The notes beneath the pieces are model-generated. The model saw nothing but the letters and a program-made list of their open reading frames with translations, was not told where the DNA came from and did no database searches. Positions 25,623-35,201 of a DNA stretch of 64,000 nt are shown one piece after another. Source of the stretch: an uncultured Prevotellaceae bacterium (lineage in GTDB: Bacteria; Bacteroidota; Bacteroidia; Bacteroidales; Bacteroidaceae); NCBI GenBank assembly GCA_946407895.1, contig CAMJQA010000005.1, forward strand, positions 1 through 64,000, written 5' to 3'. The first letter of the stretch is position 1; each line of letters starts with the position of its first letter. The position numbers were made by a program, and so were the translations under genes.

Positions 25623-26771
25623 TTACACGAATTTGCGGCGGAAAGTACGCTTGTCGGTACTGCGCCAGCGGAGCCATGAAGCAATGTCCCAGCGGGGGAT
25701 GCGATGGCGCAGCAGGGGCAGGGTGAATATATAAGCCGGCAGGCCGAGGGCTTGGGTAGTGAGGTGGAACGAGTATTGGCGGGCAAGGGCCAGAATGAAC
25801 CACAGGGCAACGACTGCTGCAGTCACCTGCCACATAGGCCATGAGAGCCAGCAGAGCAGAACGCCCGATAGCAGGAATAGGGGGGGAGCCAAGAGGCGCG
25901 CGGCATAGCGAAGGCGTGTACCGAGCAGATGGTGCTGGTGGTGACGCGTCTCGACGAAGAATGTACGTTCACGGGTCCAAACCCTTGGATGAGGAGCTTT
26001 CTGTCGGAGTATAGCATCGCGAGCTATGCTGACGGCACAACGGGCGGCTGGAACGTTGTGGCTGAGAAGCAATGCCTCTGCACCGCTGGTGAGCAGGGCA
26101 CTGGAGGCAAAGCCTTGGTGCTGGAAGAAGAGGCTACGCCGGTAGGCCAGGCAGGCAGGGTCGCCGTGGAATGGAGCTGTACGCTGGCGGCTGGGTAGCC
26201 ACATCATTTGGTGCCAGAGGCGATGGAACTGCATGCACCGGACTCTCCAACGGCCCGAAGGCTCGAGAACTGAAATGCCTAAGACGGCATCGGATTGCTC
26301 GTCAAATGGTGCAGTGAAGGCACTGAGCCAATGTGCGTCGGCCGGCTGGCATCCGGCTTGCAGGAATACAACCCAATCATATTGTGCCAGACGGACACCC
26401 AGGGTAAGTGCCAGGCGCTGCATGCTGATGTCGCGTGCCGAGGCCGGGCAAAGCGTGTGCAGAAGATGGGGGTAGGCCTGTTCTAAATCCTCGAGGAGAG
26501 ACAGCGTCTCGTCGCTGCTTTGCTGATCGACCACAATGACCTCGAAAGGTGCCTCGTAGTCTTGGCCAAGCAGTAGTGGCAAACAGTTGCGAAGGTAGGC
26601 GCTGTGGTCGTGGACGGGAATGATGATGGATACGGCCTGCCGGGACTGTGTGTTTCCCTGGCTGGCCGTCTGCCGGCGGACGAGGCGTCCCAGCGAACCG
26701 TAGCAGTATGCATGCCAAAGGCAGGCAGCCCATGAAAGCAGGACGATGGGGATCAGGGGTACAATTTCCAT
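25623..26771 (-). CDS. Membrane-bound family 2 glycosyltransferase
   Basis: The track ORF starts at 26957 within lysA; the start at 26771, 4 bp behind the lysA stop, is preferred and gives 382 residues. After an N-terminal membrane segment (LIPIVLLSWAACLWHAY) comes a GT-A domain with VSIIIPVHDHSAYLRN, FEVIVVDQQSSDET and a WVVFLQAGCQP segment in place of the DXD motif. Two or three hydrophobic helices follow (LLAPPLFLLSGVLLCWLSW). It should transfer a sugar to a lipid or envelope acceptor at the inner membrane. The acceptor is unknown. The absence of a plain DXD is noteworthy. Confidence 0.82.
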   Translation of the reverse strand: MEIVPLIPIVLLSWAACLWHAYCYGSLGRLVRRQTASQGNTQSRQAVSIIIPVHDHSAYLRNCLPLLLGQDYEAPFEVIVVDQQSSDETLSLLEDLEQAYPHLLHTLCPASARDISMQRLALTLGVRLAQYDWVVFLQAGCQPADAHWLSAFTAPFDEQSDAVLGISVLEPSGRWRVRCMQFHRLWHQMMWLPSRQRTAPFHGDPACLAYRRSLFFQHQGFASSALLTSGAEALLLSHNVPAARCAVSIARDAILRQKAPHPRVWTRERTFFVETRHHQHHLLGTRLRYAARLLAPPLFLLSGVLLCWLSWPMWQVTAAVVALWFILALARQYSFHLTTQALGLPAYIFTLPLLRHRIPRWDIASWLRWRSTDKRTFRRKFV

Positions 26772-26775
26772 GAGT

Positions 26776-27942
26776 TCAACTGAGGTCTTCTGTAGTATAA
26801 CTGTCGGGCAGGCGCCGACTATTGTACTGGCTGGCCATCGTCTCACCATAAGCGCCAGCTGAACGGATGGCCAGGAGGTTGCCACGCTGCGTTTCAGGCA
26901 GGGCGTATTCAGTGGCAAAAACATCGCTGCTCTCACAGATGGGACCGACAACATCATAATTCATGTGATGCCCCTGGCTGCTGAGGTTCTGGATGCGGTG
27001 CAGGGCGTGGTAGAGGGCAGGGCGGATAAGCTCTGTCATGCCAGCATCTACAATGGCAAATCGTTTCCGGCTTCCCTCCTTGACGTAGAGGCATCGCGTA
27101 ATGAGTGAGCCACACTGTCCGACAATAGCGCGTCCCAGTTCGAAGTGCAGTTGCTGGCCGGGGCGCAGTTTCAGATGGCGTGCATAGGTCTGGAAGTAAG
27201 GCTTAAAATCCGGGACGGGATGTGCGTCGGGGTCGGCATAGTCGATACCCAATCCGCCACCTACGTTAATGTGTTCAACCGGGCCTATACCCTGAGCCTC
27301 AAGCCTGTCTTGCAGCTCGTTGATGCGCAGGCACAGGGCTGCGAAGTCGTCCATCTCCAGAATCTGGCTGCCGATATGGAAATGCAGGCCAGAGAAATGA
27401 ATGTGGCTCATGGAATGGGCTAAGGCGATAACGCGCTCCATATCCTCCATGGCGATACCGAACTTGTTTTCGGCAAGGCCCGTGGTTATGTTGGAATGCG
27501 TGTGTGCTCCGACGTCGGGATTGATACGGAAGCATACTCTGGCCTCTGTGTCCTGGCGCTCAGCCAGTTCGTTGATGACCTCCAGCTCGGGCACACTCTC
27601 AACATTGAAGCACCCGATGCCGGCCTCCAGAGCCAAGCGGATTTCCCAGTCGGCCTTGCCCACGCCGGCAAAGACAATCTTGCGGGCGGGGAAGCCGGCC
27701 TCCAGGCATGCCTGAATCTCGCCGCCACTTACGCAGTCGGCTCCCAGTCCGGCACTGACAATATGGGAAAGCACTTTGGGATTCGTGCATGCCTTCACTG
27801 CATAGTGAACCTGGAAGGTGGGGTATGGAGCGGTCTGCTCATTGATGGTGCGAAGCGTTTGGTCGAGCAGCGCCGTGTCGTAATAATAGAAAGGCGTTGC
27901 CAGGTTCTGAAACTTCTCCAGGGGGAATACTGTTGCCGTCAT
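26776..27942 (-). CDS. lysA: Diaminopimelate decarboxylase
   Basis: The 388-residue PLP enzyme catalyses the last step of lysine synthesis, decarboxylating meso-diaminopimelate. The PLP lysine lies in HYAVKACTNP. The glycine-rich phosphate site is seen in NVGGGLGIDY, HFHIGSQI is present, and the C-terminal VGPICESSDVF supplies the substrate-site Cys and Glu. Its start overlaps the lysC stop by 4 bp, so the two lysine genes are coupled. The family is also home to carboxynorspermidine decarboxylase, but the motifs and context fit LysA. Confidence 0.93.
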   Translation of the reverse strand: MTATVFPLEKFQNLATPFYYYDTALLDQTLRTINEQTAPYPTFQVHYAVKACTNPKVLSHIVSAGLGADCVSGGEIQACLEAGFPARKIVFAGVGKADWEIRLALEAGIGCFNVESVPELEVINELAERQDTEARVCFRINPDVGAHTHSNITTGLAENKFGIAMEDMERVIALAHSMSHIHFSGLHFHIGSQILEMDDFAALCLRINELQDRLEAQGIGPVEHINVGGGLGIDYADPDAHPVPDFKPYFQTYARHLKLRPGQQLHFELGRAIVGQCGSLITRCLYVKEGSRKRFAIVDAGMTELIRPALYHALHRIQNLSSQGHHMNYDVVGPICESSDVFATEYALPETQRGNLLAIRSAGAYGETMASQYNSRRLPDSYTTEDLS

Positions 27943-29264
27943 TTCTCAGTAGGGAAGAGGGTGTTGCTGAGGGCTTGCAGGGTATGCTGCTTGTCTTCGG
28001 CCCGCACGAGGAATGAGATGTTGTGGTTGGAACCGCCATAGCTGATCATTCGTACGGGCACATCGTGCAGGGCGCTGCAGGCCAGGGTCTCAAAGCCGAT
28101 GTTATCGGTGCTCAGGTCGCCCACGACACAGATGATGACCATGTCATGTTCTACGGTAACTGTGCCGTACTTCTTCAGCTCATCAACGATATCGGCCATG
28201 TGGTCGGGGTTGTCGATGGTGACGGAGACGCCCACCTCGCTGGTGCATACCATATCGATACTGGTCTTGTAGGTCTCGAAGATCTCGAACACCTTGCGCA
28301 GGAAGCCGTGAGCCAGCAGCATACGGCTGCTCTGGATCTGTATGCAGATAATCTTGTCCTTAGCTGCCACAGCCTTGATGGTGCCGGGCTGGAAGTCATT
28401 GTTGATGATGGTGCCGGGGGCCGTGGGATCGAGCGTATTGAGCAGACGCACCGGTACACCGGCGAACTTGGCCGGCTGTATGCAGGTGGGATGCAGGATC
28501 TTGGCACCGAAGTAGGCCAACTCGGCGGCCTCCTCAAAATGGAGCTGGCGCACCGGTTCGGTGTGCTCCACTACGCGCGGGTCATTGTTGTGCATGCCGT
28601 CAATGTCGGTCCAGATGTGAATCTCCTCGGCCTGGATGGCAGCACCGATGAGGCAGGCTGTGTAGTCGGAACCGCCTCGGAGCAGATTGTCCACCTCGCC
28701 GTAGGCATTGCGGCAGATGAAGCCCTGGGTGATGTATATCTTGCGGTCGGGGTTGACCTTCAGGGCCTCCAGGCAGCGTTCGCGGATGTAGTTAAAGTCG
28801 GGCTCGGCATTCTTGTCTGTGCGGATGATGTCGAGTGCATTGAGCAGGATGGCGCTGACGCCGGCTTCCTGTAGGTAGTTTGTTACCATGTTTGTGCTCA
28901 TGATCTCGCCCTGGGCCAGGATGACTTTCTCCTCGAACGAGGTGAAGTGTACCTTGGTGAAGGAGCGCAGGTAGTCGAATTCATCGCGCAGGAACTGGGC
29001 TGTCTTGTTGCGCCAGGTCTCGGTGGAATAGAGTGCCTGGACGTGGCGCATATACGTCTGCTCCAGTCGGTTGATGATGGTGTTGGCACCCTCGGGGTTC
29101 TTCTTGTAGAGATAGTTGGCTATCTCCACCAGGGTGTTCGTTGTGCCCGACATGGCAGAGAGTACGACTATCTTCTGCTGGCCGTCGGTTGTGATGAGCT
29201 TGGCCACTTCTTTCATTCGCTGGGGGGAACCTACGGACGTGCCCCCGAATTTCAGTACTTTCAT
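27939..29264 (-). CDS. lysC: Aspartate kinase (monofunctional)
   Basis: The 441-residue product phosphorylates aspartate at the head of lysine, methionine and threonine synthesis. The N-terminal kinase domain has KFGGTSVGS (residues 5-13) and GGSDYTACLIGAA. Two ACT domains (about 300-440) should bind the feedback inhibitor. No homoserine dehydrogenase domain is attached, so this is a LysC-type form. It is followed by lysA with a 4-bp overlap. The 97-bp leader holds three 9-bp TATAGTTGY repeats and no recognisable lysine riboswitch. Confidence 0.93.
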   Translation of the reverse strand: MKVLKFGGTSVGSPQRMKEVAKLITTDGQQKIVVLSAMSGTTNTLVEIANYLYKKNPEGANTIINRLEQTYMRHVQALYSTETWRNKTAQFLRDEFDYLRSFTKVHFTSFEEKVILAQGEIMSTNMVTNYLQEAGVSAILLNALDIIRTDKNAEPDFNYIRERCLEALKVNPDRKIYITQGFICRNAYGEVDNLLRGGSDYTACLIGAAIQAEEIHIWTDIDGMHNNDPRVVEHTEPVRQLHFEEAAELAYFGAKILHPTCIQPAKFAGVPVRLLNTLDPTAPGTIINNDFQPGTIKAVAAKDKIICIQIQSSRMLLAHGFLRKVFEIFETYKTSIDMVCTSEVGVSVTIDNPDHMADIVDELKKYGTVTVEHDMVIICVVGDLSTDNIGFETLACSALHDVPVRMISYGGSNHNISFLVRAEDKQHTLQALSNTLFPTEK

Positions 29265-29271
29265 CTTCTTG

Positions 29272-29300
29272 TTATAGTTGATATAGTTGCTATAGTTGCT
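29272..29300 (-). repeat. 9-bp TATAGTTGC tandem in the lysC leader
   Basis: TATAGTTGA, TATAGTTGC and TATAGTTGC follow each other directly upstream of lysC. The copy number could vary by slippage. No function is apparent. Confidence 0.6.
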
Positions 29301-29361
29301 ATTTCTTGTGTATGTATTAATCTCCTGAACCTGCCTGAAAGCCGGATGCCTTTTCTCTTAC

Positions 29362-30096
29362 TTATAAAGCGTCGGAGGTGTGCATGCCACTTTCTGTGGG
29401 CCTTTCATCGGGGGCGGGCAGCTGGGCTGCGGGGTCCTGTCGGGTCAACAGGCCATTGCCGCACTGATAGACGATGCCCGGGAAGTATTGGGGCCACTGC
29501 AGGTTGTGTGTGCTGATGATGATGCTTGTGTTCTGCTGGCGCCGTATCTCGTCGAGGGTAGCCAGGATAAGCTCGCCATTCTCGGTGTCCAGGTTGCCCG
29601 TCGGCTCATCGGCCAGGATGACCTTGGGATTGTTCAGCAGGGCGCGTGCTATGCTTACGCGCTGCTGTTCGCCCCCCGAGAGCTCCCAGATGTGCTTGTC
29701 TATGTGCGGCTGCAGCTTCACGATGCCAAGCACTTCCTCGATGCGTTCTTGCCTCCGGGCCTTTTTCTTCCAGTCGGTTGCGCGCAGCACGAAGTCAAGG
29801 TTCTGGCGCACCGTACGGTCGGGCAGCAGTCGGAAGTCCTGGAAGACGATGCCCAATTCGCGGCGGAGCATAGGATGCTGGCTCGTGCGGAGGTGGAGCA
29901 GGTCGTAGCCCAGTATCTGGGCCCGTTCGCCCTGGCACTTCACCTCGCCGTAGAGCGTCTTCAGCAGTGATGACTTTCCGCTGCCTACCGGGCCTACGAG
30001 ATAGACCATCTCGCCGGCTTCAACCTGGAAGCATACGTCTCCCAGAACGCGGTGCTCGCCTTGGTAAATGTCTATGTTCTGATAGTCAATCGTCAT
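29362..30096 (-). CDS. ftsE: FtsE-like ABC transporter ATP-binding protein
   Basis: This 244-residue ATPase has Walker [10 protein letters not shown], signature [16 protein letters not shown] and Walker [13 protein letters not shown], with the FtsE-type [12 protein letters not shown] after the Q-loop. FtsE pairs with FtsX to activate cell-wall hydrolases at the division site. FtsX is not in this window; in Bacteroidetes ftsE and ftsX are often apart. The last 25 residues are Pro/Asp-rich and non-conserved. It begins 3 bp behind hisIE, so it is probably transcribed with the his genes. Confidence 0.85.
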   Translation of the reverse strand: MTIDYQNIDIYQGEHRVLGDVCFQVEAGEMVYLVGPVGSGKSSLLKTLYGEVKCQGERAQILGYDLLHLRTSQHPMLRRELGIVFQDFRLLPDRTVRQNLDFVLRATDWKKKARRQERIEEVLGIVKLQPHIDKHIWELSGGEQQRVSIARALLNNPKVILADEPTGNLDTENGELILATLDEIRRQQNTSIIISTHNLQWPQYFPGIVYQCGNGLLTRQDPAAQLPAPDERPTESGMHTSDAL

Positions 30097-30099
30097 GTC

Positions 30100-30726
30100 T
30101 TAGTGCTTTTTCCAGCCGGGTTGATGGCGTTCCATGAGTTCGCGTGCCAAGTCCTCGATGCGCAGGCCTTTCTCGGTGAGCAGGACGATGAGGTGATACA
30201 GCATGTCGGAACCTTCATAGACGAGCCGCTCGTTGGTGCCATTGACGGCCTCGATGACCAGTTCCAGCGCTTCCTCGCCCACCTTCTGCGCCATACGGTT
30301 CAGGCCGTCGCGGAAGAGGCTGGTGGTGTAGCTGCCTTCGGGCATCTCGCGGTGGCGCTGCTCGATGAAGTCGCTCAGCTGGCTCAGGAAAAGTAGGGGG
30401 TTGGAGTCGTTCTCTTCGCCCCAGCAGGTATCGGTGCCTTTGTGGCAAGTGGGGCCGTCGGGATGAACGCGCACCAGCAGGGTATCGCCGTCGCAGTCAT
30501 TCTTGATATCGACCAGCCGTAGGTAGTTGCCGCTGGTCTCGCCCTTCGTCCACAGGCACTGCCGTGAGCGGCTCCAGAAAGTCACCAGCCCCGTCTCCAG
30601 GGTCTTCTGATAGGCCTCTTCGTTCATGTAGCCCAACATGAGCACTTGCCTGGTGTCGGCATCCTGAACGATGGCAGGAACCAGACCGTTGCATTTCTGA
30701 AAGTCTATGTTCATATCTTGTGTCAT
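30100..30726 (-). CDS. hisI: Bifunctional phosphoribosyl-AMP cyclohydrolase / phosphoribosyl-ATP pyrophosphatase
   Basis: The 208-residue fusion carries steps 2 and 3 of histidine synthesis. HisI is about residues 5-110, with [18 protein letters not shown] and the zinc-ligand region [19 protein letters not shown]. HisE is about 120-205, with [19 protein letters not shown] and a metal-binding acidic helix. The start may be 30726 or 30714, as both ATGs are in frame. It is the last his gene of the cluster hisH-hisA-hisF-hisIE. hisG, hisD, hisC and hisB are outside the window. Confidence 0.94.
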   Translation of the reverse strand: MTQDMNIDFQKCNGLVPAIVQDADTRQVLMLGYMNEEAYQKTLETGLVTFWSRSRQCLWTKGETSGNYLRLVDIKNDCDGDTLLVRVHPDGPTCHKGTDTCWGEENDSNPLLFLSQLSDFIEQRHREMPEGSYTTSLFRDGLNRMAQKVGEEALELVIEAVNGTNERLVYEGSDMLYHLIVLLTEKGLRIEDLARELMERHQPGWKKH

Positions 30727-30756
30727 GAGTTATATCTTTGTATTCACGTATTTCTC

Positions 30757-31512
30757 TTATAGCCTGATGTTTATATCATCATTTCTTAAGTATGTCTTCA
30801 GATCTTTGATACCTATTTCGCCAAAGTGGAAAACGCTGGCTGCCAGTGCGGCATCGGCCTGTCCCAGGGTGAAGGCATCGCGGAAGTGGGACATCTGGCC
30901 GGCACCGCCCGAGGCAATGACTGGGATGGTGAGCGAGGTGGCCAGTCGGGCCAGTGCCTCGCAGGCAAAACCTGTCTTCACGCCATCGTGATTCATGCTT
31001 GTGAAGAGTATTTCGCCGGCGCCCCGGTCGTTGGCTTCGCGGGCCCACTCGAAGAGGCCGCGCTGGGTGGGAACCCGTCCGCCGTTCAGGTAGCAGGTCC
31101 ATCCCGCTTCGTCCAGTCGGGCATCGATGGCTACCACGCAGACCTGGCTGCCGAAGTGGCGTACGATTTCATCTATCAGCCCAGGTCGTCGGAGGGCGGC
31201 GCTGTTCACACTCACCTTGTCGGCTCCGGCTGCCAGCAGGCGCTCGACATCGGAAAGCTCGCTGATGCCTCCGCCAACGGTGAAGGGGATGCTTATCTCG
31301 GCCGCTACGCGCTGCACTATCTGTGCAAAGGTCTTCCGACCCTCGTGGCTTGCGGTGATGTCCAGGAAGACCAGTTCGTCGGCTCCCTGTTCGCTATAGG
31401 CCCGGCCCAGCTCCACCGGGTCGCCGGCGTGCCGCAGGTTCAGGAAGTTGGTTCCCTTCACGGTCTGCCCGTCCTTGACATCCAGGCAGGGTATGATTCG
31501 TTTTGCTAACAT
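30757..31512 (-). CDS. hisF: Imidazole glycerol phosphate synthase, cyclase subunit
   Basis: The 251-residue TIM barrel uses ammonia from HisH to close the imidazole ring. The N-terminus [11 protein letters not shown] holds the catalytic Asp. The phosphate sites are [15 protein letters not shown] with [10 protein letters not shown] in the first half and [11 protein letters not shown] in the second. It begins 3 bp after the hisA stop and is followed by hisIE after 30 bp. It forms a heterodimer with HisH encoded two genes upstream. Confidence 0.96.
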   Translation of the reverse strand: MLAKRIIPCLDVKDGQTVKGTNFLNLRHAGDPVELGRAYSEQGADELVFLDITASHEGRKTFAQIVQRVAAEISIPFTVGGGISELSDVERLLAAGADKVSVNSAALRRPGLIDEIVRHFGSQVCVVAIDARLDEAGWTCYLNGGRVPTQRGLFEWAREANDRGAGEILFTSMNHDGVKTGFACEALARLATSLTIPVIASGGAGQMSHFRDAFTLGQADAALAASVFHFGEIGIKDLKTYLRNDDINIRL

Positions 31513-31515
31513 GTC

Positions 31516-32250
31516 TCAGTTCTTTTGTGTCCGTTCCAGCAGTTCCTCCAGGTCGATTCGTCCCTCGTAGATGGCCTTCCCGAAGACAACAGCGGGGATG
31601 CCGGCCTCCTGGAGGTCGATGATGTCTTCGAGGCAGCTTACACCGCCCGAGGCTATGAGATAGCACTGCGGATGGGCCTGCATCACATTGCGGTAGAGGT
31701 CAGTGGCAGGGCCGCCCAGCGTGCCGTCCCGGCTGATTTCCGTGCATAGCACATAGCGTGTACCGGCCTTGATGTAGCGTTCGAGGAAGTCGGGTAATGA
31801 CTCGTGGCTGTCTTCGAGCCACCCGTTTATGCTCACCTTGCCCTGCCGGACGTCGGCTCCCAGTATCATGCGCTCGGGGCCGTATTGTTCCAGCCACTGC
31901 ATGAAGAGCTCGGGCTTCGTCACTGCAATGCTGCCGGCCGTTACCATTGCAGCACCCGCCTCAAGCACCTGCCGGATATCTTCGTCGGTCTTCACGCCGC
32001 CGCCGAAATCTACGGTCAGGCTGGTCTGCTCGCAAATGCGCCTGAGAACCGGCAGGTTCACTACATGACGGCTCTTGGCACCGTCAAGATCTACCAGGTG
32101 AAGGCGCTTGAAGCCCAGCTTCTCGAAGCGGAGAGCCATCTTAACCGGGTCGTCGGCATAGACTTTCTGTGAGGCGTAGTCGCCCTTCGTCAGCCGGACG
32201 CACTTGCCGTCGATGAGGTCTATTGCGGGTATGAGCTCAATGGGTTTCAT
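31516..32250 (-). CDS. hisA: ProFAR isomerase
   Basis: The 244-residue TIM barrel isomerises ProFAR to PRFAR, the substrate of HisFH. IPAIDLIDGKCVRL has the catalytic Asp, and VDFGGGVKTDEDIRQVL and ASGGVSCLEDI form the two phosphate-binding halves. The start overlaps the hisH stop by 4 bp. Confidence 0.96.
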   Translation of the reverse strand: MKPIELIPAIDLIDGKCVRLTKGDYASQKVYADDPVKMALRFEKLGFKRLHLVDLDGAKSRHVVNLPVLRRICEQTSLTVDFGGGVKTDEDIRQVLEAGAAMVTAGSIAVTKPELFMQWLEQYGPERMILGADVRQGKVSINGWLEDSHESLPDFLERYIKAGTRYVLCTEISRDGTLGGPATDLYRNVMQAHPQCYLIASGGVSCLEDIIDLQEAGIPAVVFGKAIYEGRIDLEELLERTQKN

Positions 32251-32837
32251 AGTTCCAGGAAGTTACGTAGTATGCGCTCGCCCACGCTGCCGCTCTTCTC
32301 GGGGTGGAACTGCGTGGCATAGAAGTTGTCGCGATGCAGGGCCGCGCTGAAGGGCTGTATGTATTGCGTCTCGGCTGCCGTCCAAGGGCAGACAGGTACG
32401 TAGAAGCTGTGTACGAAATACACGAATTCGCCACCCTGAAAACCCCGGAAGAGTGGGGTGGCAGGCCGTTCCAGCTGATTCCATCCCATGTGTGGCACCT
32501 TGTCCTGGGGCGCTTGAGGGCGAAAGCGGAGCACGGGCACGTCAAAGATGCCCAGGCAATCGACGTTGCCTTCTTCGCTGTGGCTGCACATCAGTTGTTG
32601 TCCGATGCAGATGCCCAGCACGGGCTGGCGCAGTTCCCTGATGAGGCGGTCCAGTCCGCGTTCCCTTAGGTAGGCCATAGCGTTGCTGGCTTCCCCCTGT
32701 CCCGGAAATATGACGCGGTCGGCTTCCGTCAGGGTCTTGGCATCGTCTGTCAGCACGGCTTCTACGCCCAATCGCTGCAGGGCGTGGAGGACGGAATAGA
32801 TATTACCGGCATTATATTTGACTACGGCTACATTCAT
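32247..32837 (-). CDS. hisH: Imidazole glycerol phosphate synthase, glutamine amidotransferase subunit
   Basis: The track start at 32888 lies upstream of the promoter; 32837 is the start that follows it and gives 196 residues. This class I amidotransferase hydrolyses glutamine and feeds ammonia to HisF. The oxyanion region is VIFPGQGEASNAMAYL, the nucleophile Cys is in LGICIGQQLMC, and the catalytic His-Glu is in ATQFHPEKSG. It is the first gene of the his cluster and stands directly behind the three-unit promoter-repeat array. Confidence 0.95.
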   Translation of the reverse strand: MNVAVVKYNAGNIYSVLHALQRLGVEAVLTDDAKTLTEADRVIFPGQGEASNAMAYLRERGLDRLIRELRQPVLGICIGQQLMCSHSEEGNVDCLGIFDVPVLRFRPQAPQDKVPHMGWNQLERPATPLFRGFQGGEFVYFVHSFYVPVCPWTAAETQYIQPFSAALHRDNFYATQFHPEKSGSVGERILRNFLEL

Positions 32838-32858
32838 CTTTTTACACTTTTCGGGGTG

Positions 32859-32889
32859 CAAAGGTACGAATAAGCGAGCGATAAGCAAA
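32859..32889 (-). promoter_or_regulatory. his operon promoter
   Basis: On the minus strand TTTG (32886-32889) and TACCTTTG (32859-32866) are 19 bp apart. The spacer is the repeat core with CGCTCGCTTATTCG. The hisH start lies 22 bp downstream. Confidence 0.8.
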
Positions 32890-33041
32890 ATAAATCATAA
32901 AATTTATTTTCTTATCCGAGCGAGAGTATCTTCGACCAAAGGTCAAAGGTGCGATTAAGCGAGCGAAATACCAAATAAATTTGAGTTTATCCGAGCGAGA
33001 GTATCTTCAACCAAAGGTTAAAGGTACGAATAAGCGAGCGA
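32860..33041 (-). repeat. Three tandem units of the CGCTCGC promoter repeat
   Basis: Unit 1 spans 32860-32944 (85 bp), unit 2 spans 32945-33019 (75 bp), and unit 3 is cut after about 22 bp by the end of the ABC ATPase gene. Each begins AAAGGTRCGAWTAAGCGAGCG; units 1 and 2 end near TTATCCGAGCGAGAGTATCTTC. Unit 1 contains a near-perfect hairpin (GATAAGCAAAATAAAT with its complement). Only unit 1 keeps an intact promoter. Unit 2 has CACCTTTG and unit 3 TACCTTTA at the -7 position. Confidence 0.85.
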
Positions 33042-33043
33042 TG

Positions 33044-34531
33044 CTACCTGTCCTGCCTCTTCAGTACGATACGGTGGTCAATGCAGGCGGGGAGCTCCTC
33101 TTCGTAGTGTGAAACCATGACCAGCGTCTTGTGTCTGCGGCGGCAGAAAGCCTCGATGATGTCCTTTACCCGGCAGCGCTGCTTTTCGTCAAGGCCATGA
33201 AGAGGCTCGTCCAGGATCAACAACTCGGGGTCTTTTACAAAGGCGCGGGCCAGGAGGCAGAGGCGTTGCTCGCCGCTACTGAGCCGCAGGAAGGTGCGGT
33301 CGGCCAGCGATTCTATGCCCATCACCCTCATCCAGCCCAGGAATACGGCCCGCTGTTCGGGACGTGGCCGCTGGTAGAGTCCCACCGAGTCATGAAGTCC
33401 GCTGGCTACGATGTCGATGGCCGGGAGGTCGCGCATGTAAGCCCTGTGCATCTCGGGACTGACGTATCCAATATGGCGCTTTATTTCCCAGATACTCTCG
33501 CCCGATCCGCGGCGGTGCCCGAAGAGTGCGATGTCGCAGGCGTATGCCTGTGGATTGTCTGCACATACCAGGCTGAGCAGCGTACTCTTCCCGGAGCCGT
33601 TCTGGCCTGTCAGTGCCCAGCGCTCTCCTTCGTGAACGCTCCAGCTGAGGTCGTCCAGGATGGTACGTTGTCCGTAGCGGATGCTGACGTGACTGAAGTT
33701 CAGTATCTCGCCCCCTTCCTTGGGGTAGAAACTTTCGGCGGTAATGTTGTGCTGTGGCAGGCTGTTTATCCACTCCTCTTCCTCGGCGGGCAGGCCAGTC
33801 GGGCATTCCTCTGCTTGGCTTAAAAATGACTGGCGTGTCTGTTTCGGCATAAGGCGGAGTCCCCGTACGGGCAGAATGTGGGTGATGAAGGCGGGAATCT
33901 CTTCGCGCCGGCTCAGCACCAGTATGACTTGCAGTCCCGTCCGGCTGATGAGCTCTTCCAGCAAGTCTTTGAGCTGTTGGCGAGTTGGCGCATCCAGGCC
34001 AATGAAGGGGTTGTCCAGTATCAGAGCCCTCGGTTCGCCCATCAGGGCGCGGGTCAGTTGGAACTTGCGCAGCTCGCCGCTGCTCAGGGTAATGATGTAT
34101 TTGTCGAGCAGGTTTTCCAGGTGGAAAAGTCTTACCAGCTTATCGACCGCATCCTTCTTCTCCTGCGTAGTTCCATGCCATGGTGTTTTCCTGAGCAGGT
34201 CGGCCACGGTGGGCGTCTGCTCGTCTATGTCGTGCTGGTTCCATCGCTGCTGATAGTAGTAGGTGCCGTCGCTCTCACCGTATGAGTCGCGGAAGGATAT
34301 GTAGCGCAGGTTATCGCTGACGAGCCGGTGATCGCCCGGGCCGAAGTCGTACTGCACTTCGTTCATCAGCAGGGGGTAGTGGCCGGTCAGGATTTCTACC
34401 AGGCGGCTCTTTCCGGCGGCGTTGTCGCCTATGATGGCCACCTGCTCGCCCGGCAGGATTTCCAAGTTGACGGGTTCTGCCATTCGCCAGTCGGGGTGTC
34501 GGGTTATGCCGTTTTCTATCTTAATGTGCAT
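33044..34531 (-). CDS. Duplicated ABC ATPase, ModF/PhrA-like
   Basis: The 495-residue protein contains two ABC ATPase units and no membrane domain. The first has Walker A GDNAAGKSR, signature LSSGELRKFQ and Walker B ALILDNPFIGLD, where Asn replaces the catalytic Glu. The second has GQNGSGKST, LSSGEQRLCL and LLILDEPLHGLD, intact. Only the second site should hydrolyse ATP efficiently. The family includes ModF/PhrA proteins of uncertain role, linked in name to molybdate transport. There is no transporter partner beside it. The gene ends 3 bp before the truncated third repeat unit. Confidence 0.82.
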   Translation of the reverse strand: MHIKIENGITRHPDWRMAEPVNLEILPGEQVAIIGDNAAGKSRLVEILTGHYPLLMNEVQYDFGPGDHRLVSDNLRYISFRDSYGESDGTYYYQQRWNQHDIDEQTPTVADLLRKTPWHGTTQEKKDAVDKLVRLFHLENLLDKYIITLSSGELRKFQLTRALMGEPRALILDNPFIGLDAPTRQQLKDLLEELISRTGLQVILVLSRREEIPAFITHILPVRGLRLMPKQTRQSFLSQAEECPTGLPAEEEEWINSLPQHNITAESFYPKEGGEILNFSHVSIRYGQRTILDDLSWSVHEGERWALTGQNGSGKSTLLSLVCADNPQAYACDIALFGHRRGSGESIWEIKRHIGYVSPEMHRAYMRDLPAIDIVASGLHDSVGLYQRPRPEQRAVFLGWMRVMGIESLADRTFLRLSSGEQRLCLLARAFVKDPELLILDEPLHGLDEKQRCRVKDIIEAFCRRRHKTLVMVSHYEEELPACIDHRIVLKRQDR

Positions 34532-34593
34532 GGGATGTGGACTTAATGGGGGACATAAATGGGAACTTGATGGGGTGGGGGATGGGGAGGGCT

Positions 34594-35169
34594 CTAACCC
34601 TTTTTGGGGGGCCTGCCTTCGTTTATCCGGTCGCTGTTCTTCCTTGCGAAGTCTTTCCAGCTGGAATACTTGTGGTCAGTCTCTGGGCGACCCATTTGCA
34701 GATAGTGGCAATAGGCTGCACCCAATGCGTCTGTGGCATCCAGGTAGCGGCCCATTTCCTCGGCGTTAAGCTTCAGCATGCGGCGCAGCATGTCGGCCAC
34801 CTGCTCCTTGCTGGCATTGCCGTTTCCGGTGATGGCCATCTTTATTTTCATAGGGGCATATTCGGTGATGGGTACCTGCCGGCTGATGGCTGCAGCCATC
34901 GCTACCCCTTGGGCGCGTCCCAGCTTCAGCATGCTCTGCACATTCTTTCCGAAGAAGGGGGCTTCGATGGCCAGTTCGTCGGGCAGGTAGGCCTGTATGA
35001 TACCGCTCACGCGCTCGAAGATATGGCCCAGTTTCAGGTAGTGGTCGGCATACCGGCGCAGGTCGATGACGCCCAGGGCTATCATCTCGGCCTGCCGTCC
35101 GCTGACGCGAAGCACACCGTAGCCCATCAGGTTGGTACCTGGGTCTATGCCCAAAATCACTTTCTCCAT
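34594..35169 (-). CDS. ruvC: Holliday junction endonuclease RuvC
   Basis: The 191-residue product resolves Holliday junctions together with RuvAB. The RNase H-like core has the catalytic Asp9 in [13 protein letters not shown], Glu69 in [14 protein letters not shown], and an acidic pair in [13 protein letters not shown] near the end. It follows the DUF4286 gene after 32 bp and is probably transcribed from the same repeat-borne promoter. The C-terminus is basic. Confidence 0.95.
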   Translation of the reverse strand: MEKVILGIDPGTNLMGYGVLRVSGRQAEMIALGVIDLRRYADHYLKLGHIFERVSGIIQAYLPDELAIEAPFFGKNVQSMLKLGRAQGVAMAAAISRQVPITEYAPMKIKMAITGNGNASKEQVADMLRRMLKLNAEEMGRYLDATDALGAAYCHYLQMGRPETDHKYSSWKDFARKNSDRINEGRPPKKG

Positions 35170-35201
35170 TACTTCACTCTTTGACTCTTTTTTTTACTCT
35201 G

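Noticed and set aside
29265-29361. Lysine riboswitch before lysC
   Set aside because: The 97-bp leader shows only short TATAGTTGY repeats and none of the conserved riboswitch core.
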